A stretch of 40,822 nt of DNA from contig JBOHRE010000023.1 of assembly GCA_050732635.1 (NCBI GenBank), positions 1-40,822 on the forward strand. Direction: 5' to 3'. Positions 29,956-37,031 of the stretch are shown piece after piece; within the stretch, counting starts at the first letter, position 1; the number at the start of each line of letters is the position of its first letter. The notes beneath the pieces are model-generated. The model saw only the letters and a list, made by a program, of their open reading frames with translations. It made no database searches and was not told the DNA's origin. Made by a program: the position numbers and the translations under genes. The stretch comes from JBOHRE01 sp050732635 (GTDB lineage: Bacteria; Gemmatimonadota; Gemmatimonadetes; Longimicrobiales; RSA9).

Positions 29956-30237
29956 ATGGCAAACCAGGCGTCGGCGGTACCGATGGTCCGGTGCCTTTCG
30001 TGTGGATCGGTCGATGCGCCGGTGATCGTGCGCGGCGGTCCCGGCTGGGTGGCTCTCATGCTGTGGCTGCTCACGCTCGCGTTCTGGGCGGCGAGCTGGT
30101 ATGTGACCGCGCTGTCGGCCGTGTTCTGGATCGCGCTTTTGGCGGCGCTCATCTACACGCTCTGGTACTTCTACAAGAAGGAGCGGGCGTGCCGTAGCTG
30201 CGGGTCGCGCGACCTGGGCGCGTCGCAGCCCGCGTGA
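29956..30237 (+). CDS. Membrane protein with split zinc ribbon
   Basis: This is a 93-aa protein. An N-terminal CxxC (VRCLSCGSVDAP) and a C-terminal CxxC (RACRSCGSRDLGAS) flank two membrane helices (WVALMLWLLTLAFWAASWYV; VFWIALLAALIYTLWYF). Both knuckles should lie on the cytosolic face and could come together as one zinc ribbon, a pattern seen in small uncharacterised membrane proteins. The start is supported by GGAGGAC 8 bases upstream. The next gene, also a ribbon plus helix protein, follows 10 bp later. Confidence 0.75.
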   Translation: MANQASAVPMVRCLSCGSVDAPVIVRGGPGWVALMLWLLTLAFWAASWYVTALSAVFWIALLAALIYTLWYFYKKERACRSCGSRDLGASQPA

Positions 30238-30247
30238 GGCGCGTCCC

Positions 30248-30517
30248 ATGCTCGCTTTCGCGGTCCTCGCCGCTCTGGTCCTGCTCCGACTCGGACTCGT
30301 CGCTGTCGCCGCCTTGCTGCTGATCCATCCCGTGCGTGAGTGTCCCGCCTGCTTCGCTGGCACGATCCCGATTCTGCGTCCATGGCTGCGTCGCTCGAGC
30401 CGCTATGAGTGGCGCTGGTGCCCGGCCTGCGGCTGGCAGGGGCCGGCGCGGCGCACGGCGAACGCGAGCGCTTACAGCCGGTCGACCACCATCAGTGAGA
30501 GCAGCGCGGGCAGGTAG
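30248..30517 (+). CDS. Small membrane-anchored zinc-ribbon protein
   Basis: This 89-aa protein has an N-terminal helix (LAFAVLAALVLLRLGLVAVA) followed by RECPACFAGTIPIL and YEWRWCPACGWQGPARR, which provide two CxxC knuckles for a zinc ribbon. The last 15 codons overlap the 3' end of ctaB on the opposite strand and look non-conserved (Ser/Thr-rich). It is probably co-transcribed with the gene at 29956, with which it shares architecture. Function unknown. Confidence 0.65.
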   Translation: MLAFAVLAALVLLRLGLVAVAALLLIHPVRECPACFAGTIPILRPWLRRSSRYEWRWCPACGWQGPARRTANASAYSRSTTISESSAGR

Positions 30518-31431
30518 AGGACGGAGGCGAGGAACAGCCGACGTGCGCGTCGCTCGGTGCGCACGAGCGATACGGCCGCGCCGAGAGCCAGAAACGCCCC
30601 GCCCAGGATCAGTGCCCCGAGAAAGTACAGGCTGCCGGTCAAGCCGAGCAGCGTCGGCAGCAGGCTCGCCGGAAGCAGTGCCACGCCGTAGAGCACGATC
30701 TGGCGTCCGGTCGCTCGCCCATCCACATCCCCGCGGCTCAGCATCGCGAAGCCGGCGCGCGCGTAATCCTCGCGATAGAGCCATGCGAGTGCGAGGAAAT
30801 GCGGGATCTGCCAGAGAAAGAGGATCCAGAACAGGCTCCACGCGGCAGCATCCAGAGGCCGTCCCGCGGCTGCCCAGCCGGCGACGATCGGCAAGGCGCC
30901 GGGAACGGCGCCGGCCAGTGTGCACAGCGAGGTGCGTCGCTTGAGCGGCGTGTACACCAGCACGTAGCTGCCTATGCTGGTGGCCACGATCAGCGCGGCG
31001 GTGACGTTCACCACCACCGCGAGATACAGCGTACCGCCGAGAGCGAGAGCGAGTGCGAAAAGCAACGCTCGACGGGCCGAGATGAGTCCGGCCGGAAGCG
31101 GCCGTGCACGCGTCCGCGCCATCGCCGCATCGACGTCGCGCTCGACGTACTGGTTCAGCGCATTCGCACCCGCCGCGGCCAGTGCGACGCCGAGCAGCGT
31201 ATGCGCCAGCACCAGCCACTGCAGCGGACCCACGTTGGCGAGGTAGAACCCGGCCGCGGCCGTGAGCACGACGAGGCGGGTGATGCCTGGCTTCGTCAGC
31301 GCGATCAGCGTCTTCAGCGCACCCGGTTGCGGCGCGGCCGGGGCACGCACCGCCTGCGGCGGCAGCTGGACTGCGACGCCGCCGGCCAGTGCGACGTCGC
31401 CGCGAATCTCAGACGAGCTGATTGCCGGCAT
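30472..31431 (-). CDS. ctaB: Haem O synthase (protohaem IX farnesyltransferase)
   Basis: This is a 319-aa UbiA-superfamily membrane prenyltransferase that adds a farnesyl group to haem B, giving haem O for CtaA. The Asp-rich active-site motif NALNQYVERDVDAAMARTRA and the second motif region YTPLKRRTSLCTLAGAVPGA are complete, followed by WILFLWQIPHFLALAWLYRE, a hallmark of CtaB/CyoE. About nine helices are visible. I prefer ATG 31431 (MPAISSSEIRGD); an in-frame start at 31470 would add 13 residues deeper in the ferredoxin gene. Either way it overlaps the ferredoxin stop, indicating one transcript. It serves both oxidases in the window despite being on the opposite strand. Confidence 0.95.
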   Translation of the reverse strand: MPAISSSEIRGDVALAGGVAVQLPPQAVRAPAAPQPGALKTLIALTKPGITRLVVLTAAAGFYLANVGPLQWLVLAHTLLGVALAAAGANALNQYVERDVDAAMARTRARPLPAGLISARRALLFALALALGGTLYLAVVVNVTAALIVATSIGSYVLVYTPLKRRTSLCTLAGAVPGALPIVAGWAAAGRPLDAAAWSLFWILFLWQIPHFLALAWLYREDYARAGFAMLSRGDVDGRATGRQIVLYGVALLPASLLPTLLGLTGSLYFLGALILGGAFLALGAAVSLVRTERRARRLFLASVLYLPALLSLMVVDRL

Positions 31432-31651
31432 CGTCGTAGACCGCCAACGCGTCCACCGGACACACGTCACACGCCCGGATCAGGCGCTCCCGGTCGATCT
31501 CCGCCGCTTCGGCCCGGAACGCACAGAGGCCGCGCTCATCCAGCTCGAAGAGGTCGGGCGCCGCGGCGATGCAGTCTGCGAAACCGACGCAGCCCCACCG
31601 ATCGATGCGCACGATGAGATCGCCGATCCGCCGCTCTACATACTGATCCAT
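31409..31651 (-). CDS. Small single-cluster ferredoxin
   Basis: This 80-aa ferredoxin has Cys residues in WGCVGFADCIAAAPDLF (21 and 27), GLCAF (43) and RACDVCPVDALAV (61 and 64, the latter followed by Pro). The layout resembles the mono-cluster [3Fe-4S]/[4Fe-4S] ferredoxins that feed P450s and other oxygenases (Fer4_13/15-like), with C-x5-C near the N-terminus and CP near the end. Start ATG 31651 gives the usual short N-terminus. Its 3' end overlaps ctaB by 23 bp. A role as electron donor in haem A/O synthesis is suggested only by this linkage. Confidence 0.85.
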   Translation of the reverse strand: MDQYVERRIGDLIVRIDRWGCVGFADCIAAAPDLFELDERGLCAFRAEAAEIDRERLIRACDVCPVDALAVYDDAGNQLV

Positions 31652-31745
31652 GGCCCGAATGTAGCCGCGGGACGAGGGTCGAACCAGTTGCGGTGATTCG
31701 CGCTGCGTAAGTGACGACGCGCGGCCGGACGGGCCGGGGCGCTGG

Positions 31746-32243
31746 CTACCGGCTGGCCAGCTCGGCAGCACCCATCGAGAAGGCGGGCTGAAGTGTGTAG
31801 CCGACCGGAAGGATGATCCGCTGTGCGCCCTCGGCCTGGTTGCGTGCGACGCGATACCGAACCTCGATCTCCACGGTCCCGCCTGCGCCGCCGACCGCAA
31901 CCTCGACCGGCCCCGCGAGCACATCGCTGAATTGGCCGCTCCGCCCGCGCACCCACAGCGGCGCCGACGATGCGGCGCTCGCGGCTGCGTGCACCACGAG
32001 GCGGTACCCGGCGACGGGCCGCGCCCGCACGGTCGCGCTCAGCTCGATCCAGCGCTCGGTCACGCCCGCCACGACTGGCGTGGTCGCGCCGACGATCGCC
32101 GACTCCTCCGATGCGCCGACCACCGTCACCAGCACCGCCGCCGCGCCGTGCGCCGCACGGCTCTGCGCCGTCAACGGCAGCGCCGCGGCCAGAAGCGCCG
32201 ACACAGCCATGGCTGGAGCGAGCAGCAGGCGTAGCGGTCTCAT
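31746..32243 (-). CDS. Secreted protein of unknown function
   Basis: This 165-aa protein has a signal peptide (LLLAPAMAVSALLAAALPLTAQ) and a mature region rich in beta-strand: RWIELSATVRARPVAGYRLV, PVEVAVGGAGGTVEIEVRYR and RIILPVGYTLQPAF. No Cys or catalytic motif is present. It looks like a small all-beta periplasmic or cell-surface domain. It lies 94 bp upstream of the ferredoxin-ctaB pair on the same strand. No family recognised. Confidence 0.65.
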   Translation of the reverse strand: MRPLRLLLAPAMAVSALLAAALPLTAQSRAAHGAAAVLVTVVGASEESAIVGATTPVVAGVTERWIELSATVRARPVAGYRLVVHAAASAASSAPLWVRGRSGQFSDVLAGPVEVAVGGAGGTVEIEVRYRVARNQAEGAQRIILPVGYTLQPAFSMGAAELASR

Positions 32244-32636
32244 CGTCGGTTCGTGGCCTCTTCGGCGCGGGTGAGCATTCGGACGCTCGACTCCTGTGGC
32301 AGGCCCCGTGCCGCGGCGCCCAAGTACCGCAAAGAGCTACGACATCACGACTTAGGAGAATCCAGCCGCGCCGCCGCCGCGTCCCGACAGCAACAAAGCA
32401 TTACTACATGGCCCGCCTGGGGGCACTCCGGGCCGGGCGCGTTGCGCGCCCGCGGGCCGAACACGAACGTAATGGCGCCCTCGTCGAGCTGGACGGGATG
32501 CTCGCCGTCGCGCAACGGTCGCGCTACGTGAGCCGCGCGGTTGACACCTGCGGCGCCGGCGCTCTAGGGTCCCCGCTCCCGGGCATGGTGGTGCCTGCCC
32601 GTGTCCCGAAGCCCCGCCCAGGAATCGAGGCCAGCC
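32244..32636. other. Intergenic region between divergent genes
   Basis: This 393-bp gap separates the divergent secreted-protein and nitrilase genes. A short open frame (32253-32531) has biased, non-protein-like composition and I do not call it. An 8-bp stem (CGGGCGCG at 32435-32442 with CGCGCCCG at 32446-32453) lies mid-gap. The promoter at 32541-32570 is the only clear signal. Confidence 0.5.
32541..32570 (+). promoter_or_regulatory. Candidate promoter for the nitrilase operon
   Basis: A perfect TTGACA at 32541-32546 is followed after 18 bp by TAGGGT at 32565-32570, a weak -10 that keeps the invariant TA and final T. It lies 67 bp before the nitrilase ATG. The -35 plus TA-N3-T pattern recurs at 7417 and 14766. 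Confidence 0.45.
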
Positions 32637-33629
32637 ATGAGCGCCCACGCAACGGTAGCAGTGGTTCAGGCCGCGCCGGTACCGTTCGACCGAGCTGCCG
32701 CGGTTGCCAGGGTAGCGCAGCTCGCGGAACAGGCGGCCGCCGCCGGGGCGCAGCTCGCCCTGTTTCCGGAAGCGTACGTGCCCGCCTACCCCTGGGGTCT
32801 GATCTTCGGCACCCGCGTCGGTGGGCGTACGCGCACCGGCCGTCGCATGTTCGAGCGCTATTGGGCGAATTCGGTCGACGTGCCGGGACCCGCCTGCAAC
32901 GCGCTCGGCGACGCCGCCCATGCTGCCGGTATCCACCTCGCCGTAGGGGTCGTCGAGCGCGACACCCAGTTTTCCGCGGGCACGCTCTATTGCACGCTGC
33001 TGTACTTCGGGCCGGATGGTGCGCTGCTGGGCAAGCACCGCAAGCTCAAGCCGACCGCCGCCGAGCGGCTGATCTGGGGCGAGGGCGACGGCAGCACGCT
33101 GGGCGTGATCGATACGCCGATCGGCCGCCTGGGTGGACTCATCTGCTGGGAGAACTACATGCCGCTCGCGCGCATGACGGTGTATGCGAAGGGCGTGCAG
33201 CTCTACCTGGCGCCCACCGCCGACGCCCGCGACAGCTGGCAGGCGACGCTGCGCCACATCGCGTGCGAGGGGCGCTGCTTCGTGCTCGGCTGTAACCAGT
33301 ATGTGACCCGCGAGATGTACCCGGCCGATCTGCCCGGACACGAGGAGCTGAATGGCGGGCCGGCTGTCCTCTGTCGTGGCGGCAGCGCGATCGTGGGTCC
33401 GCTGGGTGAGTACCTGGCGGGGCCGCTCTGGGACGAGGAAGGCATGCTGCTGGCCGAGCTCGACCTGGACGAGCTGCCCCGCGCCAGGTTCGACTTCGAC
33501 GTCGCCGGTCATTACGCCAGGCCGGATGTGTTCCGGCTCATCGTGAACGAGCGGGCGGCGGCGCCAATCGAGGCGCTGCCGCTCGACGACGCGAGCGCGG
33601 CCCAGCAACACCCGGAGCTGCGCTCATGA
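32637..33629 (+). CDS. Nitrilase / carbon-nitrogen hydrolase
   Basis: This 330-aa enzyme of the nitrilase superfamily probably converts nitriles to acids and ammonia. The Glu-Lys-Cys triad is present: Glu in LFPEAYVPAYPWGLIFG (near 44), Lys in GKHRKLKPTAAERLIWG (near 136) and Cys in GGLICWENYMPLAR (near 170). The AYPWG and CWENYMPL wording is that of true nitrilases (branch 1) rather than amidases. Start ATG 32637 has GAGG 6 bases upstream; GTG 32601 is in frame but less likely. Its stop overlaps the SDR gene by 4 bp. Confidence 0.93.
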   Translation: MSAHATVAVVQAAPVPFDRAAAVARVAQLAEQAAAAGAQLALFPEAYVPAYPWGLIFGTRVGGRTRTGRRMFERYWANSVDVPGPACNALGDAAHAAGIHLAVGVVERDTQFSAGTLYCTLLYFGPDGALLGKHRKLKPTAAERLIWGEGDGSTLGVIDTPIGRLGGLICWENYMPLARMTVYAKGVQLYLAPTADARDSWQATLRHIACEGRCFVLGCNQYVTREMYPADLPGHEELNGGPAVLCRGGSAIVGPLGEYLAGPLWDEEGMLLAELDLDELPRARFDFDVAGHYARPDVFRLIVNERAAAPIEALPLDDASAAQQHPELRS

Positions 33630-34384
33630 GCCGCCAACCCCGCAACGTGCTCGTGACGGGCGCGACCGCAGGGATCGGCGAGGCGTGCGCGCGCCGGTTC
33701 GCCGCCGAAGGGGATCGGCTCGTCTTGTGGGCGCGCCGGGCCGACCGGCTCGAGCGGCTGGCCAGGGCGCTGCCGGCAGATGAACCACGCGTCGACGTGG
33801 TCGACGTGCGTGACCGGCCGGCCGTCGAGCACGCGGCCGCCGCGCTCGAGCGGGACGGCGTGGAGGTGGACGTGCTCATCAACAACGCGGGTCTGAGCGT
33901 GGGCATGGACGCGGTCTTCGAGGGAGCGCCCGAAGACTGGGAGCGCATGATCGATACGAACGTGAAGGGACTGCTGTGGGTGACGCGCGCGCTGCTGCCC
34001 GGGATGGTCGCACGCAATCGAGGGCACATCGTCAATCTCGGCAGCACGGCAGGGCACTGGGTCTATCCGAAGGGCAACGTCTACAACGCGACGAAGTACG
34101 CCGTGCGCGCGCTCACCGAGGCGATCAACGTGGACCTCGTGGGCACGGCGATCCGCGTGACCAGCATCGATCCCGGGTTCGTCGAAACCGAGTTCTCACT
34201 CGTCCGCTTCAAGGGCGACGCCGAGCGCGCCCGCAGCGTTTACCAGGGGTTCCAGCCGCTGCGCCCCGACGACGTGGCCGACGCGGTTGCCTACGCCGTC
34301 AACGCACCGCCGCACGTGGACGTCTTCCAGATGATCCTCATGCCCACGGCGCAGCGGAACCCGTATGTCCTGCACCGCGACTAG
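33626..34384 (+). CDS. SDR-family NAD(P)-dependent oxidoreductase
   Basis: This 252-aa classical short-chain dehydrogenase has the cofactor motif VTGATAGIGEAC (TGxxxGIG) near residue 10, WARRADRLERL after beta-2 (Arg residues there favour NADP), NNAG in INNAGLSVGM, the catalytic Ser in IVNLGSTAGHWVYP and YxxxK in YNATKYAVRALTEA (Tyr near 153). PGFVETEFS follows beta-6. It is closest in pattern to YdfG-type 3-hydroxy acid dehydrogenases. It is coupled to the nitrilase upstream (ATGA) and overlaps the next gene by 20 bp. Substrate unknown. Confidence 0.93.
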   Translation: MSRQPRNVLVTGATAGIGEACARRFAAEGDRLVLWARRADRLERLARALPADEPRVDVVDVRDRPAVEHAAAALERDGVEVDVLINNAGLSVGMDAVFEGAPEDWERMIDTNVKGLLWVTRALLPGMVARNRGHIVNLGSTAGHWVYPKGNVYNATKYAVRALTEAINVDLVGTAIRVTSIDPGFVETEFSLVRFKGDAERARSVYQGFQPLRPDDVADAVAYAVNAPPHVDVFQMILMPTAQRNPYVLHRD

Positions 34385-35672
34385 CCAGCGCCCGGCTGGC
34401 GACAGCCGGCACGCGCGCCGGCCCACCCGGCTGCTGCTGGCCGCGCTGCTGCTCGCCGCTGTCGGCTCCCTGGCCCGCGCTCAGCCGAGCGGCGCGCAGG
34501 TCACCGAGCCCGGCGACCAATTGCGCATCTACCTGCTCACCATCGGCCCCGGGGAGCTGGTCTGGGAACGATTCGGCCATAATGCGATCCGCGTGTATGA
34601 CGCGGAGGCCGGCACCGACATCGCCTACAACTACGGACTCTTCGATTTCGCTGATCCGGGCTTCTTCGGCAATTTCCTGCGCGGCCGCCTGCTCTACTGG
34701 ATGCAGGGCTTCGATGCCACTGCCACGGTCGACAGCTATCGCCGCGCCGGCCGTTCCATCACGGTGCAGGAGCTGAACCTCACCGCCGCACAGCGTCTCG
34801 AGCTCCAACGATTCCTGCGCTGGAACGAGCGCCCCGAGAATCGCTACTATCGCTACGACTACTACCGCGACAACTGCTCGACTCGCGTGCGCGACGCCAT
34901 CGATCGCGCGCTCGGCGGTCAGATCGAGGCCGCCACAGCCCTGCAACCGAGCGGCGGCACCTTCCGCTCGCACACCCAGCGACTCACAGCCGATGACCTG
35001 CCCGTCTACACCGGACTGCAGCTCGCAATGGGCCAACCGATCGACCGGCCCATCAGCATCTGGGAAGAGATGTTCCTGCCACTCGCCCTGCGCGATCGCA
35101 TCCGCGACCTCCGGATCCAGACCGACGACGGACGGACCGCGCCGCTCGTCCGCTCCGAGCGCACCCTCTTCGAGCCGACCATCCACGCGCCGGTCGAGCA
35201 GACTCCCGATCGCACACTGGCCTACACCCTGCTCGGTACGCTGCTGGGCGGCGTCTTCCTGGCCCTTGCGTTCGGCGGCCGCCGCCGCGTCTCGCAGCGC
35301 GTTGCGCTCGCCATCCTGGGAGCCGCCTGGGGCGCGGTCACCGGCATCCTCGGAGCCATCATCGCCGTACTCTGGCTGCTCACCGATCACTGGCCCACGT
35401 ACACCAATGAGAACGTGCTCCAGATGAACCCGCTCGCGCTCGCACTCGCGGTCCTGCTGCCGCTGGCCGTACGCGACAGCCAGCACGCACTGCGCAGCAC
35501 TCGCACCATCGCCCTCACTGTCGCCGCGCTCTCCATCATCGGTTTCGCGCTGCAAGCATTCCCAGGCTTCGATCAATCGAATGGCGAGATCATCGGCCTC
35601 GCGCTGCCCGCACATCTCGGACTCACAGCCGCCACCATGGTCCCGCGCGCGCAGGCTCGCCGCGGCGCGTGA
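34365..35672 (+). CDS. DUF4105 (Lnb N-terminal-like) membrane protein
   Basis: This is a 435-aa exported protein. A basic N-terminal extension precedes the signal segment (RLLLAALLLAAVGSLARAQ). Residues about 50-250 match the Lnb N-terminal periplasmic/DUF4105 domain, with the conserved His in WERFGHNAIRVYD, the YGLFDF segment and the Cys in YRYDYYRDNCSTRVRDAID, which look like a papain-type Cys-His pair. The last third has four helices (TLLGTLLGGVFLALAFGG; VALAILGAAWGAVTGILGAI; LALALAVLLPLAVR; IALTVAALSIIGFALQAF). It may act on lipids or peptides in the periplasm; no reaction is established for the family. The gene overlaps the SDR stop, making this a three-gene operon. Confidence 0.85.
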   Translation: MSCTATSQRPAGDSRHARRPTRLLLAALLLAAVGSLARAQPSGAQVTEPGDQLRIYLLTIGPGELVWERFGHNAIRVYDAEAGTDIAYNYGLFDFADPGFFGNFLRGRLLYWMQGFDATATVDSYRRAGRSITVQELNLTAAQRLELQRFLRWNERPENRYYRYDYYRDNCSTRVRDAIDRALGGQIEAATALQPSGGTFRSHTQRLTADDLPVYTGLQLAMGQPIDRPISIWEEMFLPLALRDRIRDLRIQTDDGRTAPLVRSERTLFEPTIHAPVEQTPDRTLAYTLLGTLLGGVFLALAFGGRRRVSQRVALAILGAAWGAVTGILGAIIAVLWLLTDHWPTYTNENVLQMNPLALALAVLLPLAVRDSQHALRSTRTIALTVAALSIIGFALQAFPGFDQSNGEIIGLALPAHLGLTAATMVPRAQARRGA

Positions 35673-36096
35673 ACGCCATCGCTAGCCCGGTCATTGGCGG
35701 CGACGCGCCCGCTGGCCGTCATCCGTCTCCCGCCCACCACGCAGCCGCATGATATCGCGAGGTTCAACCCGATTATTTTGATATCGAACGATCTGCTTCG
35801 GCGCGGTCGGAGCCGTTGCGCTCGCCTCGCGCCCGGCGTAAATGCCGGTCATGAGTCGTTCCAGACGGGAGCTCCGAGCGGTGGCGCAGCGGTCATTTAC
35901 TTCGACATCGAATGGAATCACGGGCGGAAGGCGCGTGGTTATGCGGGATTGCGGGTGTGCGGAGGAGGTGGCGGCCGAAAAATTTCTCTTGACACAGGGA
36001 AAACGCTGTTTTTACGTGGACACGCATGAGAGAGCTTCGAGCGTGATCACCACGCGGTCGATTTCGCCGAAGACCATCACCTCAAGGGAGGGTGTA
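35673..36096. other. Intergenic region before the histone-like gene
   Basis: This 424-bp stretch is less GC-rich than its surroundings. It holds no convincing gene; an open frame at 35694-36029 has no recognisable content. Near the start is a weak palindrome-like run around GATATCGCG/TTTTGATATCG (35752-35784), where GATATCG occurs twice. The far end carries a promoter candidate and the leader of the histone-like gene. Confidence 0.5.
35989..36016 (+). promoter_or_regulatory. Candidate promoter for the histone-like gene
   Basis: A perfect TTGACA at 35989-35994 is followed by an AT-rich run with TTTACG at 36011-36016, 16 bp downstream. The -35 is excellent; the -10 is weak. Transcription from here would leave a leader of about 75 nt before ATG 36097. 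Confidence 0.4.
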
Positions 36097-36846
36097 ATGG
36101 CCAGGAAGAAGCGCGCTACGAAGAGGAAGCCTGGGAAGCGGACCGTCGCGAGGAAGGCGGCCCGGAAGTCGACGAAGCGGTCGGCGAAGAAGGGCGGCGC
36201 GAGGAAGGCTGGACGCAAGGCCGCGCGGAAGACAGCGCGGAAGTCGACGCGGAAGTCGACGAAGCGTTCGGCATCGCGGAAGGGCGCGAAGCGTTCGGCG
36301 AAGCGGGGCGCGAAGCGTTCGACGGCGAGAAAGACCGCGAAGCGGCGTACGGCGAAGAAGGGCCGGAAGTCCGCGAAGAAGCGTCGGAAGGCTCGAAAGT
36401 CGCGCTCGGCGGAAGCCAAGCCCGCGCGACGTAAGCCGGCTGCGAGGAAGACCGCGGCGACGAAGCCGGCGAAGAGGAGTGCCGCGAAGTCCGTCACTCG
36501 TGCAGGGCGCAGCACGGCCGGTGCGCGGGCGGGAGCGGCGAAGCCGAGCAGGCGACGTACGGCGAAGCCGCTGATCCAGGTGGAGGTGTTCCCGGGCGGA
36601 CTGTGTGTCCCCGATCCGATCTACCCGCAGCGGAACCAGGAGGTGGAGTGGTTCACGGCGCGGGACAACTTCATGATCGAGTTCATGAACGGAACGCCGT
36701 TCGACGCTGATCGGTTCAATTCCGGGCAGGAGCGTTCGGTCAGAATGAAGGTGCGGTCGGGTGCGAAGTTGAAGCCGTACCGTTACAAATACACCTGTCA
36801 CACGCCCATGGGGAGCAACGATCCGGAGCTCGTTGTGGTGTCGTAG
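36097..36846 (+). CDS. Histone H1-like basic domain fused to cupredoxin-like domain
   Basis: This is a 249-aa protein. Residues 1-157 are almost entirely Lys, Arg, Ala, Ser, Thr and Gly in short repeats (RKSTKRSAKKG, RKAARKTARKSTRKSTKRS, KRRTAKKGRKSAKKRR), the composition of bacterial histone H1-like nucleoid proteins. Residues about 158-249 form a compact beta domain (IQVEVFPGGLCVPDPIY, NQEVEWFTARDNFMIEFMNG, PYRYKYTCHTPMGSNDPELV) resembling a cupredoxin-like fold. The Cys-His-Met order is there, but Cys and His are adjacent, so type 1 copper binding is doubtful. Start 36097 follows AGGGAGG; upstream in-frame sequence is not conserved-looking. DNA binding by the basic part is strongly expected; the role of the C-terminal domain is unknown. 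A hairpin terminator follows. Confidence 0.85.
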   Translation: MARKKRATKRKPGKRTVARKAARKSTKRSAKKGGARKAGRKAARKTARKSTRKSTKRSASRKGAKRSAKRGAKRSTARKTAKRRTAKKGRKSAKKRRKARKSRSAEAKPARRKPAARKTAATKPAKRSAAKSVTRAGRSTAGARAGAAKPSRRRTAKPLIQVEVFPGGLCVPDPIYPQRNQEVEWFTARDNFMIEFMNGTPFDADRFNSGQERSVRMKVRSGAKLKPYRYKYTCHTPMGSNDPELVVVS

Positions 36847-36870
36847 GAGAGGTGGGCCCGGGGGACCGGG

Positions 36871-36920
36871 AGCAGTCTGGCCGGCACGGCGTCGCGAGAG
36901 CGCGCGGTGCCGGCTCTGCT
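36871..36920 (+). terminator. Hairpin terminator after the histone-like gene
   Basis: AGCAG at 36871-36875 and GCCGGCAC at 36880-36887 pair with GTGCCGGC at 36905-36912 and CTGCT just downstream. A short T-run (CTTTA) follows. It starts 25 bp after the stop codon. Confidence 0.6.
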
Positions 36921-36921
36921 T

Positions 36922-37016
36922 TAGGGGTCCAGGCGCGTGGGTGAGGGTGAGGCTGCTGCGTTAGGCGATAGGGGTCCAAGCGGGTGGGTGGGGTGAGGCT
37001 ACTGCGTTAGGTGGTA
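36922..37016. repeat. Imperfect tandem duplication of about 47 bp
   Basis: Two copies begin with GGGGTCCA at about 36922 and 36971. Both continue through a GTGGGTG/GGGTGAGGCT core to CTGCGTTAGG. They differ at several positions and by a small indel. The repeat sits between the terminator and the 3' end of the minus-strand haem-protein gene. Two copies without spacers exclude a CRISPR array. Confidence 0.7.
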
Positions 37017-37031
37017 GGGGGGCGGGCGTAC

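Noticed and set aside
35694..36029. 111-codon open frame before the histone-like gene
   Set aside because: No ribosome-binding site, no recognisable content, and it runs over the promoter candidate.
36571..36846. Type 1 copper site in the histone-like protein
   Set aside because: Cys and His are adjacent (TCHTPM) and no upstream His ligand is evident, unlike a canonical cupredoxin site.
36922..37016. Possible CRISPR array
   Set aside because: Only two adjoining copies, no spacers and no cas genes.
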